A stretch of 64,000 bases of DNA from Planctomycetales bacterium 71-10 (GTDB taxonomy: Bacteria; Planctomycetota; Planctomycetia; Isosphaerales; Isosphaeraceae). The stretch is taken from assembly GCA_001898385.1 (NCBI GenBank), contig MKTT01000103.1:1-64000 (forward strand), in the 5' to 3' direction. Below the pieces are notes generated by a model. That model searched no databases. It was not told where the DNA came from and worked only from the letters and a program-made list of their open reading frames with translations. Made by a program: the position numbers and the translations under genes. Of this stretch, positions 26,514-34,499 are shown one piece after another. The stretch's first letter is position 1; each line of letters opens with the position of its first letter.

Positions 26514-27218
26514 ATGGGCGAGGGCGAGTCGAGGCCGGAACTGCTGGAGACCACCGCCGGGGACTTCCGGCTGCTGGAGTACCGCCTCCGATGCGGCGGT
26601 CGGGAGTGGTCGATCCGGCACGTCGGCGTCGTGCTGACGGAGGAGGACGAGACCCGGGCGATCGTGCGGAAGACGAACCGGCTGCCGTACGGGGTCTCGC
26701 TCTGGCCGTCGTCGATCGCCCTGGGGCACGAGGTCGCGGGGCGGGGCGAGGAGTTCCGGGGCCGTCGCGTGCTGGAGCTGGGCGCCGGGACCGGGCTGCC
26801 GGGGATCGTCGCGGCGGCGCTGGGGGCGAACGTCGTCCAGACCGACAAGGACGAGCTGGCCCTGCACCTCGCCCGCCGCAACGCCGAGGCGAACGGCCTG
26901 GCGATCGAGCACCGCGAGGCCGATTGGGAGTCCTGGGACGACACGTCGCGATACGACTGGATCCTGGGCGCGGACGTCCTGTACGGCGACTCGCTCCGCC
27001 CCCGACTGCGGCGGATCTTCGAGGGGAACCTCGCCCCCGGCGGCCGGGTGCTGCTCGCCGACCCCCACCGGCCGGGCGCCTACGGCTTCCTGGAATCGCT
27101 GGAGGCCGACGGCTGGCGCGTGACCTATTCCAAATACGACGTCGGCGAGGGGGACGCCGCACGGCCGGTCGGCGTCTTCGAGCTGTCGCCGCCGGGCCCG
27201 GGGGCCTCCGGGTCGTAG
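26514..27218 (+). CDS. SAM-dependent methyltransferase, METTL21/NNMT-like
   Basis: This 234-residue class I methyltransferase has motif I VLELGAGTGLPGIVAAAL, the acidic end of beta 2 (VVQTDKDELAL), motif III/IV WILGADVLYGDSLRPRLRRI and APGGRVLLADPHRPGAYGFL. An N-terminal region (RLPYGVSLWPSSIALGHEVA) matches the lysine-methyltransferase-like METTL21 group, which in bacteria often targets proteins or small molecules. Target unknown. I chose the ATG at 26514; a GTG at 26478 in the same frame is possible. Its last 94 bases overlap, tail to tail, the end of the minus-strand gene 27125-27856. Confidence 0.88.
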   Translation: MGEGESRPELLETTAGDFRLLEYRLRCGGREWSIRHVGVVLTEEDETRAIVRKTNRLPYGVSLWPSSIALGHEVAGRGEEFRGRRVLELGAGTGLPGIVAAALGANVVQTDKDELALHLARRNAEANGLAIEHREADWESWDDTSRYDWILGADVLYGDSLRPRLRRIFEGNLAPGGRVLLADPHRPGAYGFLESLEADGWRVTYSKYDVGEGDAARPVGVFELSPPGPGASGS

Positions 27219-27856
27219 CGATCGACCCACAGCAGGATGCCGTCCCCCGGCTCGTCGGGCTCGGCCGACGACCCTTGACCTTTGGGCATCAGGAAGCGGC
27301 GTCGGAATGCGAACCTGCGACGGTCGCGACTCCACGGCACGAAATCCCCTCGATCCATCTCGCTCGTCGACGTCCCCGCGGTCGGCGACCACTCCTTCGG
27401 CTCGACGGCCTCGACGAGCGGCGATCCGTCGACGAGCACCGAGATCCGCCGGACGTCCGCGTCGCTCGACTGCCGCAGCTCCATCGCGTGCCGGCCGAAC
27501 GGCAGGGGATGCCAGCGGAAGTCGGCCGGGAACCCGGCCCGCTCGATGCCTCGCGTCGCCAGGCAGACCCGGAACGAGCCGTCCGGGACGTGCAGGTCCC
27601 AGCGGTTGTCGTCGTACCAGAGGGCGTCGAGCTTCACGAACGCGAAGCGGGTCGGTTCCGGGACTTCCAACTCGCGGACTAGGGGCCGGACGGCGTCGAT
27701 CCGGCCTTCGAGGCGGCGGATCTCGCGGAGGTTGTTGAGGTGGGCCGTCCAGACCGCGACCAGGGCCGTGACGGCCAGCATCGCGCGCAGGCCGAATTGC
27801 CAGCGGGAACGCCGCGCGGCCGGGGTGCCGGGGGGCTCGTCGACGGGCTCGGGCAT
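27125..27856 (-). CDS. Membrane-anchored unknown protein, 243 aa
   Basis: The product begins with a short Pro-rich segment, then RWQFGLRAMLAVTALVAVWT, a signal-anchor of the planctomycete 'RFSLRTLL' kind, a short charged heptad-like stretch (NNLREIRRLEGRIDAVRPLV) and an exported domain with W and R rich strands. It ends in a Ser/Pro-rich tail, much of which is encoded by the 94 bases shared antisense with the methyltransferase gene. It follows the next gene (27876-28496) by 19 bp, so the two form an operon. Function unknown. Confidence 0.75.
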   Translation of the reverse strand: MPEPVDEPPGTPAARRSRWQFGLRAMLAVTALVAVWTAHLNNLREIRRLEGRIDAVRPLVRELEVPEPTRFAFVKLDALWYDDNRWDLHVPDGSFRVCLATRGIERAGFPADFRWHPLPFGRHAMELRQSSDADVRRISVLVDGSPLVEAVEPKEWSPTAGTSTSEMDRGDFVPWSRDRRRFAFRRRFLMPKGQGSSAEPDEPGDGILLWVDRYDPEAPGPGGDSSKTPTGRAASPSPTSYLE

Positions 27857-27875
27857 GGCGTCTCCCCCGGGGTCG

Positions 27876-28496
27876 TCATGGCTGCTGGGGCGGCCCCACG
27901 GTGATCTTGAAAACGTCCGGGACGTGACGGTCGACGACGTGGCCGGGCAGCGCCACGCGGGCCTCCGCGATCATCGACGCCGGCATCGCCACCCGCAGGA
28001 GCACGGCCGAGGCCGAGGCGTCCATCTCGACCGGCCCGTCGGCCGCCAGGCGCTCGACGATCAACTCGTCCTCGCGGCCCGCCAGGAACTTCGCCATGGC
28101 GTCCTCGACGGCGAAGAGGCTGCTCCCGCCGAAAGCCTTCGAGAAGACCTGGAGCCTGCCGGCCTCGTCGCGCCGGCATCGGACCCGGACGATGGCGTCG
28201 GACGGGGCACCCGACGAGGAGGTCGAGGAGCCCGAGCCGCCCCCGCCGGCGTGCGAGAAGATCATCGGATAGTTCGCCGGGGCGTGCATCCGCCAGGCGA
28301 AGTGGAGCGGCTCGTCCGTATCCAGGCCGAGGAAGTAGACCTTCGTCGGGTTGACGACGGAGAGGTCCCCGGCCGCGTGGGCCATCCGGCGGTAGCGCCC
28401 CTCCAGCCGGATCCGCTCCGCGCCGCTCCGCCACGCCAGCACGCCGCCGACGAGGATCGCCGCGAGCATGACCAGGTTGAGGAGGCGGCGCGGCAT
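27876..28496 (-). CDS. Membrane-anchored unknown protein, 206 aa
   Basis: The product begins MPRRLLNLVMLAAILVGGVL, a signal-anchor or signal peptide, followed by an exported domain with a Gly/Ser-rich loop (HAGGGGSGSSTSSSGA) and a conserved-looking strand pattern (VRVRCRRDEAGRLQVFSKAF). Its start region (28453-28534) is duplicated upstream of the ECF sigma gene at 32300-32369. It resembles the downstream 243-residue protein in layout: anchor, then a helical charged stretch, then a beta-rich domain. It is probably co-transcribed with it. Function unknown. Confidence 0.75.
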   Translation of the reverse strand: MPRRLLNLVMLAAILVGGVLAWRSGAERIRLEGRYRRMAHAAGDLSVVNPTKVYFLGLDTDEPLHFAWRMHAPANYPMIFSHAGGGGSGSSTSSSGAPSDAIVRVRCRRDEAGRLQVFSKAFGGSSLFAVEDAMAKFLAGREDELIVERLAADGPVEMDASASAVLLRVAMPASMIAEARVALPGHVVDRHVPDVFKITVGPPQQP

Positions 28497-28534
28497 GGGC
28501 GGGCTCGCGATGGAGAAGGGGCCCGGCGACCATC
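28453..28534 (-). repeat. Duplicated gene-start segment, copy 1
   Basis: The 50 bases 28453-28502 match 32300-32349 with 44 identities, and the 16 bases 28519-28534 (GGGCCCGGCGACCATC on the plus strand) match 32354-32369 exactly. This covers the first codons and leader of the 206-residue protein. On the minus strand TAAGAT just upstream is a possible -10 box, with TTGCGA 16 bases before it. Confidence 0.75.
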
Positions 28535-28575
28535 TTATCGCCGGTGCGAGTCCTCGCAAGCGTCACCCGTCGGCC

Positions 28576-31500
28576 TCAGCGCGCACGCAGCGAATCCATC
28601 AGGCTCTCGACCTCGCCCGGCGTGATCCGGCCCGCGGTCTTCGCGATCATCGCGCGGAGGTGGCGCACGCCCTCCACGGACGACGGGAAGCCGACGTTGC
28701 CCAGGGGCCCGCGGCTGGTCGCCAGGACGGTGCCGTCGGGCTCCGTGATCGCGAACCAGGGGACGCCGTCGCCGGGCTCGACGGGGAGGCCGGCGCGGGC
28801 CTCGTCCGCGCGGGCGTCCACGCCCGCCCAGATCCGGGCGACGACGTAGTCCTTCGCCAGGGCCTCGCGATGCTCCTCCATCCAGCGGGCGAGACGGAAG
28901 CAGGGGCCGCAGCGCGGGCCGTCCAGGACGACCCACACGCGGCGGCCGGTCCGCTTCGCCTCCTCGCGGGCCGCGGCCAGGACGGACGTCGCGTCGCGGG
29001 CCGGGAGGCGATGCCGCTTCAGGAACGCGGGGCCGGCGTCGGCCGCCTTCGGGTCGATCGGCCCGGCCGCGACCGTCTTCCCCTCGCCGTCCAGCGCGAC
29101 CAGCACGAACTCGCCGGCCGCGGGGCTCGGCCAGCCGTGCGCGGCGATCGCCTCGGCGTCCCTCGCGACCTGCTCGGCGTCCAGGCGGACCGGGACGAAG
29201 GCCAGGACGTCGGGCGTCTGCTCGTCGTCCAGGATCGCGTCGGCCGCCCGCACGGCGTCGCCGTCGGCGCCCGTCAGGACGACCAGCACGCGCATCGGGG
29301 CGACCCGGGCGTTGCGGCATGCGGTTTCGATGCGCTTCGCGAGCGGTTCCGCCGGACGGGGCGCGGACGTGCCGGGGATCTGGAGCCTCAGCGTCTCGCC
29401 CTCGCGGGCCTCGCCCGGCTCCAGCAGGCGTTCGCGATCGAAGAGGAACAGGTCGGGCTCGCCGGGCTCGACCCGGTGCAAGAACCAGAGCGGGGTGTTC
29501 GACGGCGCGCCGTCGAATCGGAACCGCCCCTCGGCGTCGGTGGTGCGGGACAGGATCGGGGTGAAGTCCGTCTCGGCCACGCACAGGTCGAGCGTCCGGC
29601 CGGCCGCGGGGCGGCCCCGATCGTCGAGCAGCGTGCCGGCGTAGGAGCCGGTCGCGTGCAACGGGACGTCGCCGTCCGCCTCGGCCTTCGCGACGTAGCC
29701 GCTCATCCCGCGGGCCGGGTCGAGGACGAAGAGGGTGGCGGCGGGGGCGTCGAACTCGACCTCGAACGAGCCGTCGGGATGCACCTTCGGCGTCAGGGCC
29801 TTGGGGATCGATCTCCGCTCCACGGGCCGGGCCCACGCCCGGGCGACGAGGCTCGGCGACGGGACGAACGGCCTGTCATCGAGGGTCAGCCTCCCGGCGA
29901 CATGCCGCGAGCCCTGCCAGGGGCGGTGGAACGCGACCTCCACCGGCTCGGCCGACGTCACCCGGACGGTCCGCGATTCCGACCAATCGCCGGAGCTTAT
30001 GCGGATCTCGACGTCTCCCTTGCCCAGGCCGCAACGGGCGAGGCCCCGGGCGTCGGTCGTCAGCCAGGCCCCCGGCCCGCCCCGGACGTCGCGCTGCTGC
30101 CCGGCGGCGTCGATGTAGCGGAAAGGGGTCTCCCCTTCGACCTGGATCCAGGCGCCGGCGACTGGCGCATGCTCCGGGCCGCGCGTCACCTTCACGACGA
30201 CGGGCGTCGCAGGGTACGTCTTCATCACGATGTCCGCGGGCCTGTCCGAATCCCTGCCGAGAATCACGCCGGTCCAGGCGTCGCAGGCCCAGGCGGTGTC
30301 GACGATCCCCAGGATGAAACCGTGATCCGAGGGGACGCTCAGTCGGAACGTCCCGTCGCGGCGGGCCCGCGCGAAGGGCCTGGCCCCGTTGTTCTTCGGG
30401 CCGAAACCGAAGCCCGTCACGAGGATCCCGCGGGCGTCGGCCCCGTCGGGCATGACGAGGCGGCCTTGCACGACCCGCTCGCGGCGGGCGCGGACGACGG
30501 ACAGGCCCTCGCGGATGTGGTCCCGCTCGACCTCGTCGACCTTCCACGCGGGGTCGTCGAAGTCGACCTCGACGTGCCCCAGGACCCCGCCCGGGGCCCA
30601 GGGGACGACGGCCTCGCCGTCGGGCCCGGTCGTGACGTGGGACGCCTCGACGTCGTTCGTGGCGATCCAGACGCCCCCTTCGACCTGGAACGAGGCCGCC
30701 AGGCGGACGCCGGCGACCGGCCTCCCCTTCTCATCGATCACGCGGACCCGGTGAGGCAGGGGAGGTCGGAGCGAGGCCGCGACCGTTCTCGGCGCGGGGC
30801 CGCGATCGCGCATCCGGACGTCGCCCCAGGCCCCCTGGGATGGGTGCCAAACCACGATCCGATCGAGGGGCGAGCCCGCGGGCAGCCGAAGCCTGGCGAG
30901 GCCGTCGCCCCCGGTCCGGCCCCGGACCTGGAACCCCGGGCCGGTGGCCACCACCTCCGCTCTTTCGACCGGACGCCCCTCGGCGCTGGCCGTCACGTCG
31001 CAGGCCGCCGTCGGCCGGAGGGCCAACTCCAGGGGCTCGGCCAGGACGGTTCGGGCCGAGTCGGGGGAGATTTCCTTCACCACCTGGGACGAGCCGTCGA
31101 GCGTGGCGGCGTGCAGGTTGCACGCGGAGGCGAACTCGTCCCGGACGCGGAACCGGCCCTCCGCGTCGGCGACGGCGACCTCGCGGGCCCCACGGTCGGA
31201 GTCGAACGCCCGGATGATCGCGCCCGCGGCGGGGGAGCCGTCGGGCATGCGGACGAAGCCCGTGGCCGTCAGCAGGCCGTCGGCGTCGTCGGGCTCGGCG
31301 GCGACGGGCGGGGCGGGGGCCTCCGGCCGGGCGGCCTGGTAGGCGTAGGCCGCCGTCGCCAGCCCCGCGGCGAGGGCCAGGGCGGCGGAGGCCGTCGCGA
31401 TCGAATTGTGGACGAGCATGGTCCGCATCCCCTTCTTCATGAGGCCCCGCACGGCGGCCGGGACCGCACCGGACGCCAATGCCCGCGAGCCGGCGACCGC

Positions 31501-32196
31501 CAGGGCCAGTCGCGCCGTCGACATCGCCAGCGCGGCGGCCTGGACGGGCTCGGGGGCGGTCGCGAGGGCCGTCGCCACGGCCGCCGGGGCCAGGCCGCGG
31601 CGGAGCAGTCGGCCGCGGAGCTTCTCGCGCCCGCGGGCCAGCCGGCTCTGCACCGTCCCCACCGGCCAGCCCAACCGCGCCGCGGCCTGGTGCTGGGTCA
31701 GGCCGTCCAGGTGGCAGAGGACCAGGGCCGACCGATATCGCTCCGGCAGCCGGCCCAACTCCTCATGGACCGCGGCGGTCAGGTCGTCGGGCGCGGCCGC
31801 GGCGACGGCGGCCGGCCGATCGCGCCCGGCGTGCTCCTCGTGCCGTCGCCTCCGCGCCGAGGCCGCCCGCGCGCTCGCGGCGACGTTGTGCGCCACGCCG
31901 TGCAGCCACGAGGCCAGCGACTCGCGGCGTCGGATCGAACCGGCCTTGATCGCCAGGATGAGGAACGTCGCCTGGAAGGCGTCCTCCGCCTCGTGGGGAT
32001 CGCCCAGGACCGCCCGGCAGGCGCGCAGGACCATCGGTCCGTATCGGTCTACCAGCGCCGCGAAGGCGGGCTCGGCGTCGTCCCCGCGCGCCGCGAACCG
32101 CCCCAGCAGCTCCCCGTCCGTCATCCCGCCGATCGCCCCCGCTTCGAATAGCTCGCGGATCGATCGCAGGGCCGCCCCGCCCGTGTCGTTCGCCAA
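28576..32196 (-). CDS. ECF sigma factor fused to exported repeats and thioredoxin-like domain
   Basis: This 1206-residue protein starts with a complete ECF sigma factor. Sigma-2 is at about 42-112 (GDPHEAEDAFQATFLILAIK, RRRESLASWLHGVAHNVAAS) and sigma-4 at about 143-195 (LGRLPERYRSALVLCHLDGL, AARLGWPVGTVQSRLARGRE). A basic linker and one transmembrane helix follow (about 266-286, ATASAALALAAGLATAAYAY). The exported part holds several carboxypeptidase-regulatory-like beta units (GFVRMPDGSPAAGAIIRAFD; GRLVMPDGADARGILVTGFG; GTLLDDRGRPAAGRTLDLCV). It ends in a thioredoxin-like domain with CGPC at about 1096-1099 and a later GVPWFAI. The start is TTG at 32196, with GGAGG eight bases upstream. One-piece transmembrane sigma factors occur in planctomycetes; here no separate anti-sigma gene is adjacent, and a sensor role for the outer part is inference. 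An in-frame ATG at 32343 would add 49 residues. Confidence 0.9.
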   Translation of the reverse strand: MANDTGGAALRSIRELFEAGAIGGMTDGELLGRFAARGDDAEPAFAALVDRYGPMVLRACRAVLGDPHEAEDAFQATFLILAIKAGSIRRRESLASWLHGVAHNVAASARAASARRRRHEEHAGRDRPAAVAAAAPDDLTAAVHEELGRLPERYRSALVLCHLDGLTQHQAAARLGWPVGTVQSRLARGREKLRGRLLRRGLAPAAVATALATAPEPVQAAALAMSTARLALAVAGSRALASGAVPAAVRGLMKKGMRTMLVHNSIATASAALALAAGLATAAYAYQAARPEAPAPPVAAEPDDADGLLTATGFVRMPDGSPAAGAIIRAFDSDRGAREVAVADAEGRFRVRDEFASACNLHAATLDGSSQVVKEISPDSARTVLAEPLELALRPTAACDVTASAEGRPVERAEVVATGPGFQVRGRTGGDGLARLRLPAGSPLDRIVVWHPSQGAWGDVRMRDRGPAPRTVAASLRPPLPHRVRVIDEKGRPVAGVRLAASFQVEGGVWIATNDVEASHVTTGPDGEAVVPWAPGGVLGHVEVDFDDPAWKVDEVERDHIREGLSVVRARRERVVQGRLVMPDGADARGILVTGFGFGPKNNGARPFARARRDGTFRLSVPSDHGFILGIVDTAWACDAWTGVILGRDSDRPADIVMKTYPATPVVVKVTRGPEHAPVAGAWIQVEGETPFRYIDAAGQQRDVRGGPGAWLTTDARGLARCGLGKGDVEIRISSGDWSESRTVRVTSAEPVEVAFHRPWQGSRHVAGRLTLDDRPFVPSPSLVARAWARPVERRSIPKALTPKVHPDGSFEVEFDAPAATLFVLDPARGMSGYVAKAEADGDVPLHATGSYAGTLLDDRGRPAAGRTLDLCVAETDFTPILSRTTDAEGRFRFDGAPSNTPLWFLHRVEPGEPDLFLFDRERLLEPGEAREGETLRLQIPGTSAPRPAEPLAKRIETACRNARVAPMRVLVVLTGADGDAVRAADAILDDEQTPDVLAFVPVRLDAEQVARDAEAIAAHGWPSPAAGEFVLVALDGEGKTVAAGPIDPKAADAGPAFLKRHRLPARDATSVLAAAREEAKRTGRRVWVVLDGPRCGPCFRLARWMEEHREALAKDYVVARIWAGVDARADEARAGLPVEPGDGVPWFAITEPDGTVLATSRGPLGNVGFPSSVEGVRHLRAMIAKTAGRITPGEVESLMDSLRAR

Positions 32197-32299
32197 GGGT
32201 CTCGCCTCCGGTCCCAGGTGGGTCGCTTCCACAACAGGGAAGACTCGCGCGACCGGCCGCCTATTCCGGATTTCTCGGGATGCCGCCGCGGGGCGCGGG

Positions 32300-32369
32300 A
32301 GGATCGCGGCGAGCACGGCCAGGTCGAGGAGGCGATGCGGCATGGGCGGACACGGGCCCGGCGACCATC
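32300..32369 (-). repeat. Duplicated gene-start segment, copy 2 (5' remnant)
   Basis: This is a diverged copy of the start of the 206-residue gene. On the minus strand it reads as an ATG (32343) followed by MPHRLLDLAVLAAILPRP, then passes in frame into the ECF sigma gene. It lies in the 378-bp gap between that gene and the divergent RluA-type gene and probably brings a promoter-like leader (TAGGAT) with it. Nothing else is seen in the gap. Confidence 0.65.
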
Positions 32370-32574
32370 CTAATCTGGGCCGCACGGCCTCGCCAGCGCC
32401 CCGGCGCCCCGCCCCCAGGGATCGGTCGAGACATCGACTCCCACGAGCCCGGTGGGGAAGACGTCCGGCGAGATCCGCCGGATTCCCCAGGCCCATCCCG
32501 CGGCGATGCTCGCGTATCGCCGCGGGGGGCGGGGCGGCTATACTGGACGTTCCGATCCGACCCCCGCCCGCACG

Positions 32575-33531
32575 ATGAACGACGAAGGCCCGCCTCCCAT
32601 GCCCGAACGCCTCGACAAGCTCGTCGCCGAGCGCTTCCAGCTCTCCCGCCGCGCCGCGCGCGAGGCCGTCGAGCGCGGCCAGGTGGACGTGGGGGGGGAG
32701 CGGCAGGTCGACCCGGGGTTCGAGGTCGAGGCCGACGCGGCCGTGACGTTCGAGCCGAACCGGCCGAGGATCGGCACGATCGACCGCCGGCTGAACGTGC
32801 TGTACGAGGACCGCGACATCCTGATCGTGGACAAGCCCGCCGGGCTCCTCGTCCAGCCGACCCCGGCGCGCGAGCGCGACACCCTGCTGGAGCGCGCGGG
32901 GCGGTATCAGATCCACAAGCGGGGCGTGAAGAAGCCGTACGTCGGGATCGTCCACCGGATCGACCAGCTCACGTCGGGCGTGATCCTGCTAGTGACGAAC
33001 CCGCGCGCCCTGCGGCCGTTCCAGGACCTGTTCCGCACCCACACCATCGAGCGCGACTACCTCGCGGTGGTGGAGGGGGTCTACCTGACTCCCGAGGGCC
33101 GCATCGACCTGCCGCTGGTGGAGGACGCGGGCGACAACCGCCGGGGGGTCTCGCGCGACCCCGACCGCGGCGTCCCGGCGACGACCCACTTCCGCGTGGT
33201 CGAGAGCTACGGGACCGTGGCCAGCCTGATCGGCGTCCGCCTGGAGACGGGCCGGACCCACCAGATCCGCATCCACCTGGCCGCCGTCGACCACGCGGTC
33301 GTCGGCGACCAGGTCTACGGCCGTCGCAACCGCCCCAAGTTCCCGATCAAGTTCCCCCGCCAGGCCCTCCACGCCGCGGCGCTGGGGTTCAACCACCCGA
33401 TGTCCGGCAAGCCGATGCGCGTGGATGCGCCGCCGCCGGCCGACTTCACCGGCCTGGTCGACCAGCTGACGCACGACTACGGCGCGGTGAAGACGGCCCC
33501 TACGGTCGTCGGCGACGCCATCCATCCCTGA
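32575..33531 (+). CDS. RluA-family pseudouridine synthase
   Basis: It isomerises specific uridines in rRNA or tRNA to pseudouridine. The 318-residue product has an N-terminal S4 RNA-binding domain (about 9-60: ERLDKLVAERFQLSRRAARE) and the RluA catalytic domain with VLYEDRDILIVDKPAGLLVQ and the active-site motif HRIDQLTSG, where the Asp is catalytic and HRID replaces the common HRLD. The C-terminal block GRTHQIRIHLAAVDHAVVGD is typical. The start is unsure: ATG at 32575 or at 32599, the latter beginning MPERLDKLV. Which uridine it modifies cannot be told. It is followed 19 bp later by an unknown gene. Confidence 0.9.
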   Translation: MNDEGPPPMPERLDKLVAERFQLSRRAAREAVERGQVDVGGERQVDPGFEVEADAAVTFEPNRPRIGTIDRRLNVLYEDRDILIVDKPAGLLVQPTPARERDTLLERAGRYQIHKRGVKKPYVGIVHRIDQLTSGVILLVTNPRALRPFQDLFRTHTIERDYLAVVEGVYLTPEGRIDLPLVEDAGDNRRGVSRDPDRGVPATTHFRVVESYGTVASLIGVRLETGRTHQIRIHLAAVDHAVVGDQVYGRRNRPKFPIKFPRQALHAAALGFNHPMSGKPMRVDAPPPADFTGLVDQLTHDYGAVKTAPTVVGDAIHP

Positions 33532-33550
33532 CCCGAGGACGGAGCACGCC

Positions 33551-34483
33551 ATGCCGCCGACCCCCTCGCGGGACGTAGAAGCCGAGCTGGAGGCGCTCGA
33601 CGCCCGGCTGAACGAACTGCTCCCCCCGCGCTACCAGCACTGCTACAACGACGTGCCGCCGACCTCGATGGGCTCGGCGAAGCTGAAGTACGACGAGGAC
33701 GGCCGCGTCGCCTGGGGCGAGATCTGGACGACGTATTGCGACCTGGCCATGGCCGGCGGCCCGCCGCACCGCGGCAAGCTGCTGGAGCCGCCGCCCGCCG
33801 AGGAGGTGGAGTCCGACCCCGCCCGCCACGCCGAGGTCGTCGCCGAGCTGGACCGCGCGATCGGCCTGACGACCGGGGCGGCGACGGTGCCGGGCTACGC
33901 CCCGGGCTGGCTCGGGATCCCCTGCGCCGCGGCCGACGAGGCGGCCTGGCTGCAATTCGCCGTCACGGCCGAGAACGTCTCCGCGCGCCGTCGCGGGACG
34001 ACGCTCCAACTCCCCGCCGGGCCCGGGTTCCGGCCGGAGAAGGAGATCAAGAACGTCGTGGTGGCGCTGTCCAAGTCCCTCCACTACTGGGACGGCCACC
34101 TGACCGACGCCCAGCAGAAGCTCGCCGAGCACGAGTCGTGGGATCCGGCGACCGCCGCCGAGGCCGCCGCCGACCCCGCCGCGCACGCCGAGGCGACGGC
34201 CGCGATCGAGGACGCCGCCCGCGCCGTCGGCCTGCCGATTTCGCCCCGGCGTTACGCCGGCTGGATCGGCGTGGAGACCGCCGACGAGGAGGCGGCCGTC
34301 TGGCTCCTCCGCGCCATCCTGGTGGGACGCGTCCCGGCGCGGCGAGAAGAGGAGGTCCTGTACCTCCCCGTGGTCGCGGGCCGCGGGCCCCGCGTCGCCG
34401 AGGTCTTCCGGGACGCCTGGGGCCTCTGGACGGCCCATTCCAACCGCCGGCCCGCGTGGAGGCCGTCGGGCCGGCGAGGGTGA
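33551..34483 (+). CDS. Unknown soluble protein with duplicated halves
   Basis: This 310-residue protein has no signal or membrane segment. Two stretches look alike and may be an internal repeat: ELDRAIGLTTGAATVPGYAP with GWLGIPCAAADEAAWLQFAV (about 97-135), and IEDAARAVGLPISPRRYAGW with IGVETADEEAAVWLLRAILV (about 217-255). The N-terminus has an aromatic patch (PPRYQHCYNDVPPTSMGSAK). GGAG six bases before the ATG supports the start. It follows the pseudouridine synthase by 19 bp and converges on the PP2C gene. Family not recognised. Confidence 0.8.
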   Translation: MPPTPSRDVEAELEALDARLNELLPPRYQHCYNDVPPTSMGSAKLKYDEDGRVAWGEIWTTYCDLAMAGGPPHRGKLLEPPPAEEVESDPARHAEVVAELDRAIGLTTGAATVPGYAPGWLGIPCAAADEAAWLQFAVTAENVSARRRGTTLQLPAGPGFRPEKEIKNVVVALSKSLHYWDGHLTDAQQKLAEHESWDPATAAEAAADPAAHAEATAAIEDAARAVGLPISPRRYAGWIGVETADEEAAVWLLRAILVGRVPARREEEVLYLPVVAGRGPRVAEVFRDAWGLWTAHSNRRPAWRPSGRRG

Positions 34484-34499
34484 GCCTCGGCCGACTCGG

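Noticed and set aside
28468..32151. 1227-residue plus-strand frame opposite the sigma-fusion gene
   Set aside because: Shadow frame; the opposite strand carries clear sigma-2, sigma-4 and CGPC motifs.
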